Positions 1 through 8,003 of a DNA stretch of 27,364 nt are shown piece after piece (the stretch's first letter is position 1; each line of letters starts with the position of its first letter). The notes under the pieces are model-generated. The model did not search any database, was not told the DNA's origin, and saw nothing but the letters and a program-made list of their open reading frames with translations. The stretch comes from an uncultured Bacillota bacterium (GTDB taxonomy: Bacteria > Bacillota > Dehalobacteriia > UBA7702), in assembly GCA_934702375.1 (NCBI GenBank), contig CAKUYE010000024.1:1-27364 (forward strand), given 5' to 3'. The position numbers were made by a program, and so were the translations under genes.

Positions 1-103
1 AATTCCGGGAAGCATCCATGATGAAAAACTAATTATTCAGTTCTACCGGCGCTGTCCAGATAATTGGGTACATATCAAATGATGTGCCCGGCGCTTTTGC
101 GCT

Positions 104-934
104 TTAAAAGGATGGTTCTTTTTGTGAAATTCTCTTTTTATCGCGTTTATCGGCGTAGAGCCATAACCCAATGGAAAGGGAAAGCCATAGAATACGGTAT
201 AAATTTGTCCATAGATCCCCGGGAAAGGCGTCGAAAAGCGTATTCCAATCGTATATCGCACCGATGGCGTCGATAAAGGCATGGTAAATGGCGCAAGCCA
301 AAATGCTTTTTGTTACTTTATAGAGGGCGGCCAAGGCAAAGGACCAAATCAGGATTGTGATCGTGAAGCCGATAAAGCTGTCGCCGTAATGATTGGAAGT
401 GATATCCAGCCATTGGTCGATATGCCAGATATCCCAGATTACCGCCGTCGTCAGAATACTGAATGGAAATTTCATGATTTTTTCCAGCCGGGGCTGTAAA
501 AATCCGCGCCAACCGGTTTCCTCTGCAATGCCGACGAAGGGAATCATAACGAGAAAACCGAGGGGCAGCATATACCAAGGCGAACCGTTGGGAGTGCCCC
601 GGAAAAGGGCAAAAATCAAGGCGAGGAGACAAAATCCTGCGGTCCATAAGACGGTTTCCTTTGGTGCTTCGGTGTAGAATAAATCTTTCAAAAACGCTTT
701 TAGATGAAGCTTTTCCCGGCAGAGAGCTATCATCAGAACGGAAAAAAACGGTGCCGGGGTAGAAAACAATAAACCGATTATGGCATAGGCCAAATACCCC
801 GGTGTGATCGCTCCGGTTTGTATATAGGCGATGGAATAGGGCTTTAAGATGATATTTAGCGACACAAATGTAAATAGCCAAAAGCCAATGATTAAGAGTA
901 GGTAGTATAAAATATTTTGAGTTTCTTTTTTCAT
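104..934 (-). CDS. CPBP family intramembrane metalloprotease (first copy)
   Basis: A 276-residue, very hydrophobic protein with several predicted membrane helices and the three CPBP (Abi/Rce1-like) motifs. They are EETGWRG (Glu138, Glu139, Arg143), a tryptophan-rich helix ending in His171 (IWDIWH), and HAFID (His218). In this family these residues bind the metal and form the glutamate-activated protease site inside the membrane. Known relatives process prenylated proteins or bacteriocin-type peptides, or give self-immunity; the substrate here cannot be read. The ATG at 934 is preceded by AAGGG about seven bases upstream, and the length is normal for the family. It is the last gene of a minus-strand run, 66 bp after a second CPBP gene. 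No bacteriocin gene is visible nearby, so an immunity role is unproven. Confidence 0.85.
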   Translation of the reverse strand: MKKETQNILYYLLLIIGFWLFTFVSLNIILKPYSIAYIQTGAITPGYLAYAIIGLLFSTPAPFFSVLMIALCREKLHLKAFLKDLFYTEAPKETVLWTAGFCLLALIFALFRGTPNGSPWYMLPLGFLVMIPFVGIAEETGWRGFLQPRLEKIMKFPFSILTTAVIWDIWHIDQWLDITSNHYGDSFIGFTITILIWSFALAALYKVTKSILACAIYHAFIDAIGAIYDWNTLFDAFPGDLWTNLYRILWLSLSIGLWLYADKRDKKRISQKEPSF

Positions 935-1000
935 CTGTTTCCCTTATTTTTCGTTTTATTTTTTATGGTCGAGTAGCGATTTGATGGTTTGTATCGCAGG

Positions 1001-1636
1001 TTATACGCTTTGTTGTTTCTTTGTATACAGGTACAGGCCGATGGCCAAAAGCCAGACGCAGAGGATGGTGATTGCACCGGTTTCGCTGACAAAATACATT
1101 TTGTTGCTGCCTTGGGTGATCAGGTCGAAAACAGCTTGATCGTAGTTGTTGTGGGCGGCATGGAGAAAAGCAGCCGGCCATACGTTTCCGCTGCGTATGG
1201 TAAGAATCCCTATGATGATGCCTACAGGAAAAATGCAGAGCAAAAATGCGGGGATCTGATACCAGAGGGATGTTCCCGCCATATATCCGCCGCCGATCAG
1301 CAACGGGATATGCCAACAGCACCAGAATAAACTGGATATGATAAGCATTTTATTGAGCCCCAAACGTTGATAGAGTGCCGGGACCATAAAACCGCGCCAG
1401 CCGATTTCTTCCCCCAACTCGGAAAGCAGGGAAACCGGAGTCCCCAGGAGCATGACAGGGACAAGGTCTTTAAGGATGCGCCAAAGGGCAACCCCATGAT
1501 ATGCAAAGTTTTCAGGATAGATCAACCAGTATATCATATAAGGGATGAGCAGATATAGGAGGGGGATCAGCAAGCTTAGCAATAGGTAGCGGAGTTTGCA
1601 CCTATGAAAGCCGCTTTTCCCAAGAAGTTTTTTCAA
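1001..1636 (-). CDS. CPBP family intramembrane protease, probably N-terminally truncated
   Basis: A 211-residue reading frame with all three CPBP motifs: EEIGWRG (Glu76, Glu77, Arg81), FWCCWH (His109) and HAAHN. The first motif lies about 60 residues nearer the N-terminus than in the neighbouring copy at 104-934, so one or two membrane helices appear to be missing. The only usable start is a TTG at 1636 with no recognisable ribosome binding site. Just upstream, in the same frame, are three codons and the TAA that ends a TetR fragment. I infer that the 5' end of this gene was deleted. The active-site region is intact, so a short protein could still be made, but it may equally be a decaying gene. 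Family assignment is firm; functionality is doubtful. Confidence 0.6.
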   Translation of the reverse strand: MKKLLGKSGFHRCKLRYLLLSLLIPLLYLLIPYMIYWLIYPENFAYHGVALWRILKDLVPVMLLGTPVSLLSELGEEIGWRGFMVPALYQRLGLNKMLIISSLFWCCWHIPLLIGGGYMAGTSLWYQIPAFLLCIFPVGIIIGILTIRSGNVWPAAFLHAAHNNYDQAVFDLITQGSNKMYFVSETGAITILCVWLLAIGLYLYTKKQQSV

Positions 1637-1645
1637 AAAATAAGA

Positions 1646-1870
1646 TTATTTTGTGTTTTGGTTATTTTCGGAGTTTATGGCCTTTTTTTGTTTCACTTGG
1701 TACATTTCGAAAAATTGTCGGACGTGTTTTTCTATCAGCTTTATAATTTCATCTTCGCGTTCCGGTTCACGATCGCAAAGATTGATCCAGACCGAGACCG
1801 GCAAGCAGAGTTGGGCCGCCATGATCTCCGGGTCCTTTTCCATCAGCATTTTTTCGTTTACATGTAGCTC
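1646..1870 (-). pseudogene. C-terminal remnant of a TetR/AcrR-type regulator
   Basis: An open stretch of 74 residues lies between the stop of the AI-2E gene and the truncated CPBP gene. It reads like the ligand-binding C-terminal end of TetR/AcrR regulators, with helices containing EKDPEIMAAQL, INLCDREPER and EKHVRQFFEMY. The helix-turn-helix DNA-binding half is absent. Upstream, the frame merely runs antiphase through the end of the exporter gene. No ribosome binding site or credible start is present, apart from an internal ATG without a Shine-Dalgarno sequence. TetR genes often sit beside CPBP proteases or exporters, which suggests a former regulator of this locus. Assignment rests on pattern recognition of a short segment, so it is moderately confident only. 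Confidence 0.55.
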
Positions 1871-3048
1871 TAAAAGCGTATTTCGTTTTCTTTTGTTGCG
1901 TAGTCCTCGGTGTTGGTGGGGAGGCCTTTTTCTTCCAGTTTTTTTTCGCTCCATTTCTTAAAGAGGAGATAGAATACGGCAAAGGCCGGAACCCCAATGA
2001 CCATGCCGACAAAGCCTAAAAGCTCGTTGCCGATAACGATGGCAAAGACAATCCAAATAGCGGGAAGACCAATGGAGTAGCCAAGGATTTTTGGCCCGAT
2101 GATATTGCCGTCAACCTGCTGTAAAACCAAAATAAAGAGAAGGAACCAAAAGGCTTTGGTGGGGTCGATAATGATGATGATAAAAAAGGAAGGAATCGCC
2201 CCGATAATCGGTCCGAAGAAGGGGATAATGTTGGTGATCCCGATGATGACCGACAACAGTAAAGCATAGGGAAAACGGAAAATCGACATGCAGATAAAGG
2301 CAATGATCCCAATGATGAGAGAGTCGATCAGCTTTCCGGAAATAAAGTTGCTGAAGGTTTCGTTGCTGAGGTTGGTCAATTCCAATAAACGGTCAACGCG
2401 TTCTTTTTTGATGTGAGCATAGAGCATTTTTTTGATTTGAGCATAAAACCGTTCTTTGGAAGCAATGAAATAAATGGATACTACAATGGCAATGAAGAGG
2501 TTGACTACGGTTCCCGTGACCTTTGTCGTGATATTTACGGTATAAGGCAGAATATAATCAGTAAGAAACGTGGGAATGGAGTTTTCAATATCAATCAGTT
2601 TTGCCGTTGCCCAGTCGGAAATATTCATGGCCCAGCTGTGATTTTCCGCGTAGTTGCTGACGAAATGGACAAAGTTATCGATATATACCGGGGCATTGTC
2701 GATGAGAGTGGAAAGGCTGTTGATGGTTTGCGGTACGATGATACTGATACAGAGGGCAACGATAATCCCGGCTAAAATATACCCGCAAAGCAGAGAAATG
2801 AAGCGCTGGGTTTTTGGCTTCTTGATCTTTTTAAAGCATCGCTTTTCAAAAAACACCACAAAAAAGTTGACAAAGTAGGCAATGATAAATCCCCAGAAGA
2901 AGGGCTTGAAAATTGATATCAGCCACCCCAGCCAGGAGAGAACATCCTCGATTCGGGATAGCAGAAAATAAAATAGTATCCCTCCAAAGACAATAAAGGT
3001 GAGACCCAATAGCTCTTTGGAAAGATATTTTTCCAGTTTCTCTTTCAT
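1870..3048 (-). CDS. AI-2E family transporter (membrane permease)
   Basis: A 392-residue polytopic protein of the AI-2E exporter family (PF01594, formerly UPF0118). It has about eight predicted membrane helices, a cytosolic basic loop after the second helix pair (FEKRCFKKIKK), and the conserved C-terminal block containing GNIIGPKILG, GLPAIWIV and GFVGMVIGVP. Members have been linked to export of autoinducer-2 and to Na+(Li+)/H+ exchange, and the substrate here cannot be inferred. The ATG at 3048 follows AAGGAAG, and length is normal for the family. The gene has its own promoter in the divergent region shared with the phospholipase C-like gene. Its stop codon directly abuts the TetR remnant, so the deletion that removed the front of that regulator probably ended here. 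Confidence 0.88.
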   Translation of the reverse strand: MKEKLEKYLSKELLGLTFIVFGGILFYFLLSRIEDVLSWLGWLISIFKPFFWGFIIAYFVNFFVVFFEKRCFKKIKKPKTQRFISLLCGYILAGIIVALCISIIVPQTINSLSTLIDNAPVYIDNFVHFVSNYAENHSWAMNISDWATAKLIDIENSIPTFLTDYILPYTVNITTKVTGTVVNLFIAIVVSIYFIASKERFYAQIKKMLYAHIKKERVDRLLELTNLSNETFSNFISGKLIDSLIIGIIAFICMSIFRFPYALLLSVIIGITNIIPFFGPIIGAIPSFFIIIIIDPTKAFWFLLFILVLQQVDGNIIGPKILGYSIGLPAIWIVFAIVIGNELLGFVGMVIGVPAFAVFYLLFKKWSEKKLEEKGLPTNTEDYATKENEIRF

Positions 3049-3095
3049 TATGGTAACACTTCCTTATAATCTAAAACGAAGTAACATCCGTTTTT

Positions 3096-3127
3096 ACCAT
3101 TATACAATGGTTGGCAAAAATAGTCTA
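3096..3127 (-). promoter_or_regulatory. Promoter of the AI-2E gene with a palindrome over the -10
   Basis: On the minus strand a TATAAT -10 (3099-3104) lies 17 bp from a TAGACT -35 (3122-3127). A perfect inverted repeat, ACCATT-ATAC-AATGGT (3096-3111), covers the whole -10 box and could be an operator. The promoter assignment is based on hexamer match and spacing; the operator is inference from symmetry alone. Confidence 0.6.
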
Positions 3128-3145
3128 TCTTTTTAATGTTAAATG

Positions 3146-3154
3146 TGATATAAT
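3146..3154 (+). promoter_or_regulatory. Extended -10 promoter for the phospholipase C-like gene
   Basis: TGATATAAT is a perfect extended -10 element (TGnTATAAT) located 40 bp before the chosen ATG at 3194. No good -35 box is visible at the usual distance, which extended -10 promoters tolerate. It is divergent from the AI-2E promoter, the two -10 boxes being about 45 bp apart. Confidence 0.55.
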
Positions 3155-3193
3155 CTTAAGTAGAAAATTTTGTATTTTATGGAGAGTATTGCT

Positions 3194-4123
3194 ATGTCAC
3201 ATTTTACCGCACACCATCTTTTTGGTCAGCAAGTGTTGAAGGATGCCCCTTCCCAAATTGCCCGGTTGGCGGAAATGAATCTCAGTGCCTTTTGCTGGGG
3301 ACTTCAGGGTGCCGACCTGTTGTATTTTCATCGACGTATTGATGAATTCAGTGAATTGCCTACCTATGGGAAGATGATCCACGGAGAGAAAACAAATACG
3401 TTATTTACTTTTCTTGCCCAGGATCTTTTGAATCATCGAAAGTGTGCCGACTTCGATGTGCTTCTTGCCTATTACTATGGCTTTTGTTGTCATTATTCCC
3501 TTGATCGCAAGCTGCATCCCTATGTTTTTTCCTTGCAAAAACAAATCGAAGATGCTGCCGGAGACCCAAAGCATTTCACCGGTGCTCACTGGTATGTGGA
3601 GGACGGCATCGATCATGAATGGAATGATATTGCCGAAAATATGCCGGTTTCTACTGTCACTGTGGAAGATTACTATATGGCCGATAAAAATTTACGCCGT
3701 TCCATTGGAGGGCTTTACGCCCGAATCCTCTGGAATGTATACGGCATTCGTATTCAGGCTAAAATTGTCGATGAATGTTTTATTGACGGTGTTTGGCGCA
3801 ATGATATGCTCTATCAGTCAAACGGTGTTTTGAAACCCCATGGAATCATGATCCCTCAGGTGATCCGGACCTGTCCGGATCTTTTTGAGCTTTCTGCCAA
3901 AGCAGCGCCGACTCGGCAGGATTGTTTGAATTTGAAAAAAACGGCGTGGTATCATCATGGTGACCGAAGGGAATGTCATGATTCGGTGATTGACCTGATG
4001 ATTCAGGCAAAAGAATTGGCTTTGACGCTTTTGGATCGCAGTGCTCTGGCGGTAAAACAGGGAAATCGTCATCTTGTGACGAACTTTGATTTCAGCCGCA
4101 GCTTTGTGGACGGAAAATTTTAA
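3194..4123 (+). CDS. Zinc-dependent phospholipase C family protein
   Basis: A 309-residue soluble protein resembling the S1-P1/phospholipase C nuclease-like family (PF00882-type) common in Clostridia. Likely metal ligands are arranged as in that family: HH at residues 7-8, Asp41 in GADLLYF, His63, the HYSLDRKLHP block (His100, Asp104, His108) and a later HWYVEDGIDHEW block (His132, Glu136, Asp140). No signal peptide is seen, so it probably acts inside the cell, unlike secreted clostridial alpha-toxin. The start at 3194 is chosen because GGAGAG at 3181-3186 sits seven bases upstream; earlier TTG and ATG codons lack such a site. The gene is monocistronic, with an extended -10 promoter before it and a hairpin terminator after it. 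The true substrate is unknown. Confidence 0.8.
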   Translation: MSHFTAHHLFGQQVLKDAPSQIARLAEMNLSAFCWGLQGADLLYFHRRIDEFSELPTYGKMIHGEKTNTLFTFLAQDLLNHRKCADFDVLLAYYYGFCCHYSLDRKLHPYVFSLQKQIEDAAGDPKHFTGAHWYVEDGIDHEWNDIAENMPVSTVTVEDYYMADKNLRRSIGGLYARILWNVYGIRIQAKIVDECFIDGVWRNDMLYQSNGVLKPHGIMIPQVIRTCPDLFELSAKAAPTRQDCLNLKKTAWYHHGDRRECHDSVIDLMIQAKELALTLLDRSALAVKQGNRHLVTNFDFSRSFVDGKF

Positions 4124-4143
4124 AGTGAATATCTTGTAGTGCT

Positions 4144-4189
4144 AAACCCTCCTTTTTCTCCGTAAGCTTTTAAAAAAGGAGGGTTTTTT
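4144..4189 (+). terminator. Intrinsic terminator whose 3' arm holds the manC ribosome binding site
   Basis: CCCTCCTTTTT (4147-4157) pairs with AAAAAGGAGGG (4173-4183), and flanking AAA pairs with the first bases of the T6 run at 4184-4189. The stem is about 14 bp with a 15-base loop. The AGGAGG in the 3' arm is the only ribosome binding site for the ATG at 4190, which immediately follows the T run. The hairpin therefore both ends the upstream transcript and would mask the manC site on any read-through RNA. Confidence 0.85.
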
Positions 4190-5245
4190 ATGGCAGAAAA
4201 AATCATACCGCTGATCCTTGCCGGCGGCAAAGGCTGCCGTTTTTGGCCTTTGAGCCGGGAGCATTATCCAAAGCAGTTTTTGTCTCTTGACGGAGAGATG
4301 TCGTTGCTTGAAAAAACTTTTTTACGCGCCCAGGGCGTGATGTCGGGGGGAATCCCCCGGATTGTCGGGAGCAAAGACCAATATCCCCTGGTTGCCGATT
4401 GTTTGAAAACCTATGATGGGGGATACCGTTTTATTGGCGAACCTCGGGGTAAAAATACGGCTGCGGCAATTTATCTGGCTTGTCGCCATATGGGAGTGGA
4501 AGACGGTGATGCCGTTGTTGTTATAATGCCTGCGGATCATTTTATCGGTGATCAGGAAGTCTTTTTGCATCGGATTCACGCTGCGGCATCATGGTCTCTT
4601 CGTAAGAAAGCCATGGTAACCATTGGGGTGACTCCTCGCTATCCTGCAACGGGCTTTGGTTATATTGAAAAAGGTCACAGAGAAGGAGAGAAAGGAGATC
4701 ATTGCTACCGTGCTTTGAGCTTTACGGAAAAACCCGGCAGAGAAAGGGCGAAAAAATATTTGAAACACGGTAAATTTCTCTGGCACAGCGGTATTGTTGT
4801 TGCGCCGCTTTCGGTGCTGTTTTCCGCCTACCGGCGTTATATGCCGGAATTGGTTTCGGTTCTGGATGCTGTTTCTCTCGGTGACGAAGAGGCTCTTGAA
4901 AAAGCATATGAGATGTTGGAGCCGATATCTTTTGACAACGGTATTTTGGAAAAGGAGCGGTATCTCTATGTTTTGTCTGCTCACTTTCCCTGGGATGATG
5001 TGGGGAGCTTTGAACGGCTTTCCTCGGTACTTCCGGAGGATCGCCATGGAAATATTTGCCGAGAAAATGTATTTACGGCAAATACGGAACGTACGGTGAT
5101 CCTGACCGACAATCGACTGACCGTTGCCTTCGGTGTAAAGGATCTGGTGGTTGTGGAAGACCATGGTGTTTTGTTGATTTGCCCCCGGGATCAAACCGAG
5201 AAAATTCGCGATGTTGTTGAGGCTTTGCCCCGGGAATATCGATAA
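4190..5245 (+). CDS. manC: Mannose-1-phosphate guanylyltransferase
   Basis: This 351-residue enzyme makes GDP-mannose from GTP and mannose-1-phosphate, a cytoplasmic precursor of mannose-containing surface glycans. The nucleotidyltransferase signature AGGKGCRFWPLSREHYPKQF lies at residues 11-30. It is followed by MPADHFI, TGFGYIEKG, FTEKP, LWHSGI and a DDVGSFERL block, all in the order expected for the GDP-mannose type. A C-terminal stretch resembles the short beta-helix end of stand-alone enzymes; the fused isomerase domain of long ManC/AlgA proteins is absent. The ATG at 4190 follows AGGAGG, which is part of the preceding terminator stem. No other sugar-nucleotide or glycosyltransferase genes are close, so its glycan pathway must be encoded elsewhere. 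Guanylyl rather than another nucleotide specificity is inferred from the motif set. Confidence 0.88.
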   Translation: MAEKIIPLILAGGKGCRFWPLSREHYPKQFLSLDGEMSLLEKTFLRAQGVMSGGIPRIVGSKDQYPLVADCLKTYDGGYRFIGEPRGKNTAAAIYLACRHMGVEDGDAVVVIMPADHFIGDQEVFLHRIHAAASWSLRKKAMVTIGVTPRYPATGFGYIEKGHREGEKGDHCYRALSFTEKPGRERAKKYLKHGKFLWHSGIVVAPLSVLFSAYRRYMPELVSVLDAVSLGDEEALEKAYEMLEPISFDNGILEKERYLYVLSAHFPWDDVGSFERLSSVLPEDRHGNICRENVFTANTERTVILTDNRLTVAFGVKDLVVVEDHGVLLICPRDQTEKIRDVVEALPREYR

Positions 5246-5318
5246 TGACGAATGCTGTCGGGTTTTTTGGTAATAATTTATGCGGAGTAGAAAAGCGTGT
5301 GAATACTGCGTAGATTTC

Positions 5319-5347
5319 TTGACGAAACCACAAAACTTTGCTAAAAT
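5319..5347 (+). promoter_or_regulatory. Promoter of the pur operon
   Basis: TTGACG (5319-5324) and TAAAAT (5342-5347) are separated by 17 bp, a near-consensus sigma-A promoter. The leader to the purE GTG is only about 60 bases, and I see no purine riboswitch or leader terminator in it. An overlapping AT-rich TATTAT a few bases downstream could be an alternative -10. Confidence 0.75.
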
Positions 5348-5414
5348 TGATATATTATGATACTGGGGTTTTATTCCTTATATTCAGAATGATACATTAA
5401 TTTTGGAGGTTATT

Positions 5415-5936
5415 GTGGAAAAAGCAAAAGTAATCATTATTATGGGCAGCGATTCTGATCTTGGTCAGATGAAGGCTGCCGCAGATATTCTGGACGAGTT
5501 CCAGATTCCCTATGATATTCATGTGTCCTCTGCTCACAGAACACCTGCAAGAACCCATGAAATTGTAGAAAAAGGAGAAGCAGAAGGTGCAGAGGTATTT
5601 ATTGCCGCGGCCGGTGGGGCAGCCCATCTTGCCGGAGTTGTTGCCTCGCATACGGCACTTCCCGTTATTGGTGTGCCGATTTCGACAAATATGATGGGCG
5701 GTATGGATTCTTTGCTCTCCACGGTGCAGATGCCTCCGGGGATTCCCGTTGCGACTGTAGCTATTGGCGGGTCAAAAAACGCAGGGATCCTTGCCGCTCA
5801 AATTTTATCTGTAAAGGATCTTTCCCTGAGAAAAGTGTTAAAAGATTATCGTCAGAAAATGGCCGAAGGTGTTTGTGCCAAGGATGAAAAACTATCCTCT
5901 ATGACGGTAGCGGAATATTTAGAACAGAAAAAATAA
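5415..5936 (+). CDS. purE: N5-carboxyaminoimidazole ribonucleotide mutase
   Basis: A 173-residue enzyme that forms CAIR (4-carboxy-AIR) in purine synthesis. It has the MGSDSDL start of the nucleotide site, SSAHRTP with the catalytic His41, AAAGGAAHLAG, and the GMDSLLSTVQMP block. These match class I PurE, which takes N5-CAIR made by PurK. The loop after VATVAIG is short, as in the Thermotoga protein. I choose the GTG at 5415, five bases after GGAGG (5405-5409); an upstream TTG in frame overlaps that site and is unlikely. It opens the pur operon, 15 bp before purB. No purK is present in the window, so either it lies elsewhere or the enzyme uses CO2 directly. Confidence 0.93.
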   Translation: MEKAKVIIIMGSDSDLGQMKAAADILDEFQIPYDIHVSSAHRTPARTHEIVEKGEAEGAEVFIAAAGGAAHLAGVVASHTALPVIGVPISTNMMGGMDSLLSTVQMPPGIPVATVAIGGSKNAGILAAQILSVKDLSLRKVLKDYRQKMAEGVCAKDEKLSSMTVAEYLEQKK

Positions 5937-5951
5937 GGAGATTAAAAAAGT

Positions 5952-7247
5952 ATGATTGCTCGTTACAGCTTACCTCAGATGCAGGCTATCTGGGAACAGG
6001 AAAACCGTTTTCGCCAAATGATGGAAGTGGAAATCTGCGCTTCGGAAGCCATGGCGGAATTGGGGCATATCCCGGAAGAAGCCGCGAAAAACATCCGTGA
6101 AAAGGCAACCTTTAATGTTGAACGCATTGCAGAGATCGAAGATGTGGTCAAGCATGACGTGATCGCCTTTTTGACCTGTATCGGTGAGAATGTAGGGGAA
6201 GACTCCAAATATATCCATATGGGTATGACTTCCTCGGATGTTCTTGATACCGCCCTTGGCTTACAGATGAAAGAAAGCTGCGAGATTCTTTTAACAAAGA
6301 TGAAAGAATTTCGTGAAATTTTGGCAGGTTTGGCCAGAAAATACAAAATGACCATTATGACCGGGCGCACCCATGGGATCCATGCGGAACCGGTGACCTT
6401 CGGTTTGAAAATGGCTCTTTATGTTATGGAAATGGATCGCAGTATCAAACGAATGGAAGCTGCCAAGGAAGCCGTTTCCGTGGGAATGATTTCCGGTGCG
6501 GTGGGAACCTTTGCCAATATTGACCCCCGCGTGGAAGAAATTGTTTGCAGTCGTTTGGGATTAAAACCGGAGCCTGTTTCTACTCAGGTGATCCAGAGAG
6601 ACCGTCATGCGGAATTTTTGTCCACCATGGCAGTAATCGGCGGCAGTTTGGAAAAAATGGCAACGGAAATCCGCAACCTTCAGCGTACCGATATTCTGGA
6701 AGCGGAAGAATCCTTCTCCAAAGGGCAGAAAGGCTCTTCGGCAATGCCTCATAAAAAGAACCCCATTACTGCCGAACGAGTTGCCGGTCTTTCCCGCGTG
6801 CTCCGCGGCAATGCTCAGGCTGCGCTGGAAAATATTGCATTGTGGCATGAAAGAGATATTACCCATTCCTCGGTGGAACGAATCATTATTCCCGATTCCT
6901 GCCTGCTTCTCGACTATATGCTTCACCTGATGATTCGCATTTACAAAAATCTCGTGGTTCACGAAGATAATATGCGTTCGAATCTGGATCGCACTTTGGG
7001 CCTTGTATTCTCTCAGAGAGTGATGCTCAGCTTAATTGATAAAGGTATGAGCCGCGAAAAAGCTTACGAATGGGTACAGCGCAATGCTCTCTATGCCTGG
7101 CAGACAAAGACTGATTTTGAATATCTTGTTTCCGAAGATGCCGATATTGCTCGTTATCTTAATAAAGATGAAATTGATGCTATTTTTGACTACGATTATC
7201 ATTTGAAGAATATTGATTATATCTTTAAACGTATTGGCCTGGAGTAA
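5952..7247 (+). CDS. purB: Adenylosuccinate lyase
   Basis: A 431-residue member of the fumarase/aspartase superfamily. It removes fumarate from SAICAR to give AICAR, and from adenylosuccinate to give AMP. Visible motifs are MTSSDVLDTALG, GRTHGIHAEP (with the catalytic histidine) and the signature loop GSSAMPHKKNP, with the catalytic serine at Ser262 or Ser263. Length is typical for the short bacterial type. The ATG at 5952 follows GGAG directly after the purE stop. Because it serves both IMP formation and the AMP branch, placing it second in the operon couples both supplies. Confidence 0.95.
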   Translation: MIARYSLPQMQAIWEQENRFRQMMEVEICASEAMAELGHIPEEAAKNIREKATFNVERIAEIEDVVKHDVIAFLTCIGENVGEDSKYIHMGMTSSDVLDTALGLQMKESCEILLTKMKEFREILAGLARKYKMTIMTGRTHGIHAEPVTFGLKMALYVMEMDRSIKRMEAAKEAVSVGMISGAVGTFANIDPRVEEIVCSRLGLKPEPVSTQVIQRDRHAEFLSTMAVIGGSLEKMATEIRNLQRTDILEAEESFSKGQKGSSAMPHKKNPITAERVAGLSRVLRGNAQAALENIALWHERDITHSSVERIIIPDSCLLLDYMLHLMIRIYKNLVVHEDNMRSNLDRTLGLVFSQRVMLSLIDKGMSREKAYEWVQRNALYAWQTKTDFEYLVSEDADIARYLNKDEIDAIFDYDYHLKNIDYIFKRIGLE

Positions 7248-7262
7248 GGGAGGTTCTTTATC

Positions 7263-7973
7263 ATGAATGTTGAAAAGAAAGAAATGCTTTATGAAGGTAA
7301 AGCGAAAAAAATGTTTTTGACCAGTGATCCCGATGTTATCTGGATCGAGTATAAAGATGACGCCACTGCCTTTGACGGTAAGAAAAAAGGTACTATTATC
7401 GGGAAAGGCCATTTGAATAACGAAATTTCTTCCATCTTTTTTACCATGCTGAAAGAGCATGGCGTAAAAAACCATTTCATTGAAAAAATCTCCGATACAG
7501 AACAGTTGGTAAAGAAAAACACCATTTTGCCTTTGGAAGTTATTGTGCGAAATGTTGCCGCCGGTTCTCTTGCCAAACGCCTTGGTCTCCCCGAAGGCAC
7601 GGAATTGAAAAAAACCGTTCTGGAGTATTGCTATAAATCCGATGAGCTTGGGGATCCCATGATCAACGACTATCATATTGCCACTTTGGAGCTGGCTACG
7701 CCGGAACAGCTGAAATTTATTGCCGATACTTCCTTTAAGGTCAATGAAATTTTGAAGGAATACCTGTTGGAAAGGAATATCAAGATTATTGACTTTAAAT
7801 TGGAATATGGTCTTTTCCACGGCGAAGTGATGCTTTCCGATGAAATTTCCCCGGATACCTGCCGCTTCTGGGATACCGAAACCAACGAAAAATTGGACAA
7901 AGACCGTTTCCGCAGAGACCTTGGCAATGTTGAGGATGCTTATAAAGAGATTTTGAAACGTCTCAGCAAGTAA
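7263..7973 (+). CDS. purC: SAICAR synthetase (phosphoribosylaminoimidazole-succinocarboxamide synthase)
   Basis: A 236-residue ATP-dependent ligase joining CAIR and aspartate to give SAICAR. The N-terminus carries the family signature LYEGKAKKMF, with an ATP-binding lysine region. Further on are EVIVRNVAAGSLAKRLG and, near the C-terminus, LEYGLFHGEVMLSDEISPDTCRFW split over the Mg/ATP site. Length equals that of stand-alone bacterial PurC, with no PurE fusion. The start at 7263 has GGGAGG eight bases upstream. It lies 15 bp after purB and 30 bp before purM. Confidence 0.95.
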   Translation: MNVEKKEMLYEGKAKKMFLTSDPDVIWIEYKDDATAFDGKKKGTIIGKGHLNNEISSIFFTMLKEHGVKNHFIEKISDTEQLVKKNTILPLEVIVRNVAAGSLAKRLGLPEGTELKKTVLEYCYKSDELGDPMINDYHIATLELATPEQLKFIADTSFKVNEILKEYLLERNIKIIDFKLEYGLFHGEVMLSDEISPDTCRFWDTETNEKLDKDRFRRDLGNVEDAYKEILKRLSK

Positions 7974-8003
7974 GTTGTCGTCCTGTCCCGAAAGGAGTTC
8001 GTA

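Noticed and set aside
1..103. Imperfect hairpin (66-73 with 82-89) and an 8-bp direct repeat near the window start, possible terminator of the CPBP gene
   Set aside because: No T run follows the hairpin on either strand, the stem has a wobble or mismatch, and no gene fragment could be recognised there.
5226..5272. Possible terminator after manC (CCCG near the stop, CGGG followed by T6)
   Set aside because: Only four-base arms with a long loop can be drawn; too weak to call although the T run is suggestive.
5348..5414. Purine riboswitch or PurR box in the purE leader
   Set aside because: The leader is only about 60 bases long and shows no aptamer-like pairing or terminator, and no known PurR box is recognisable.
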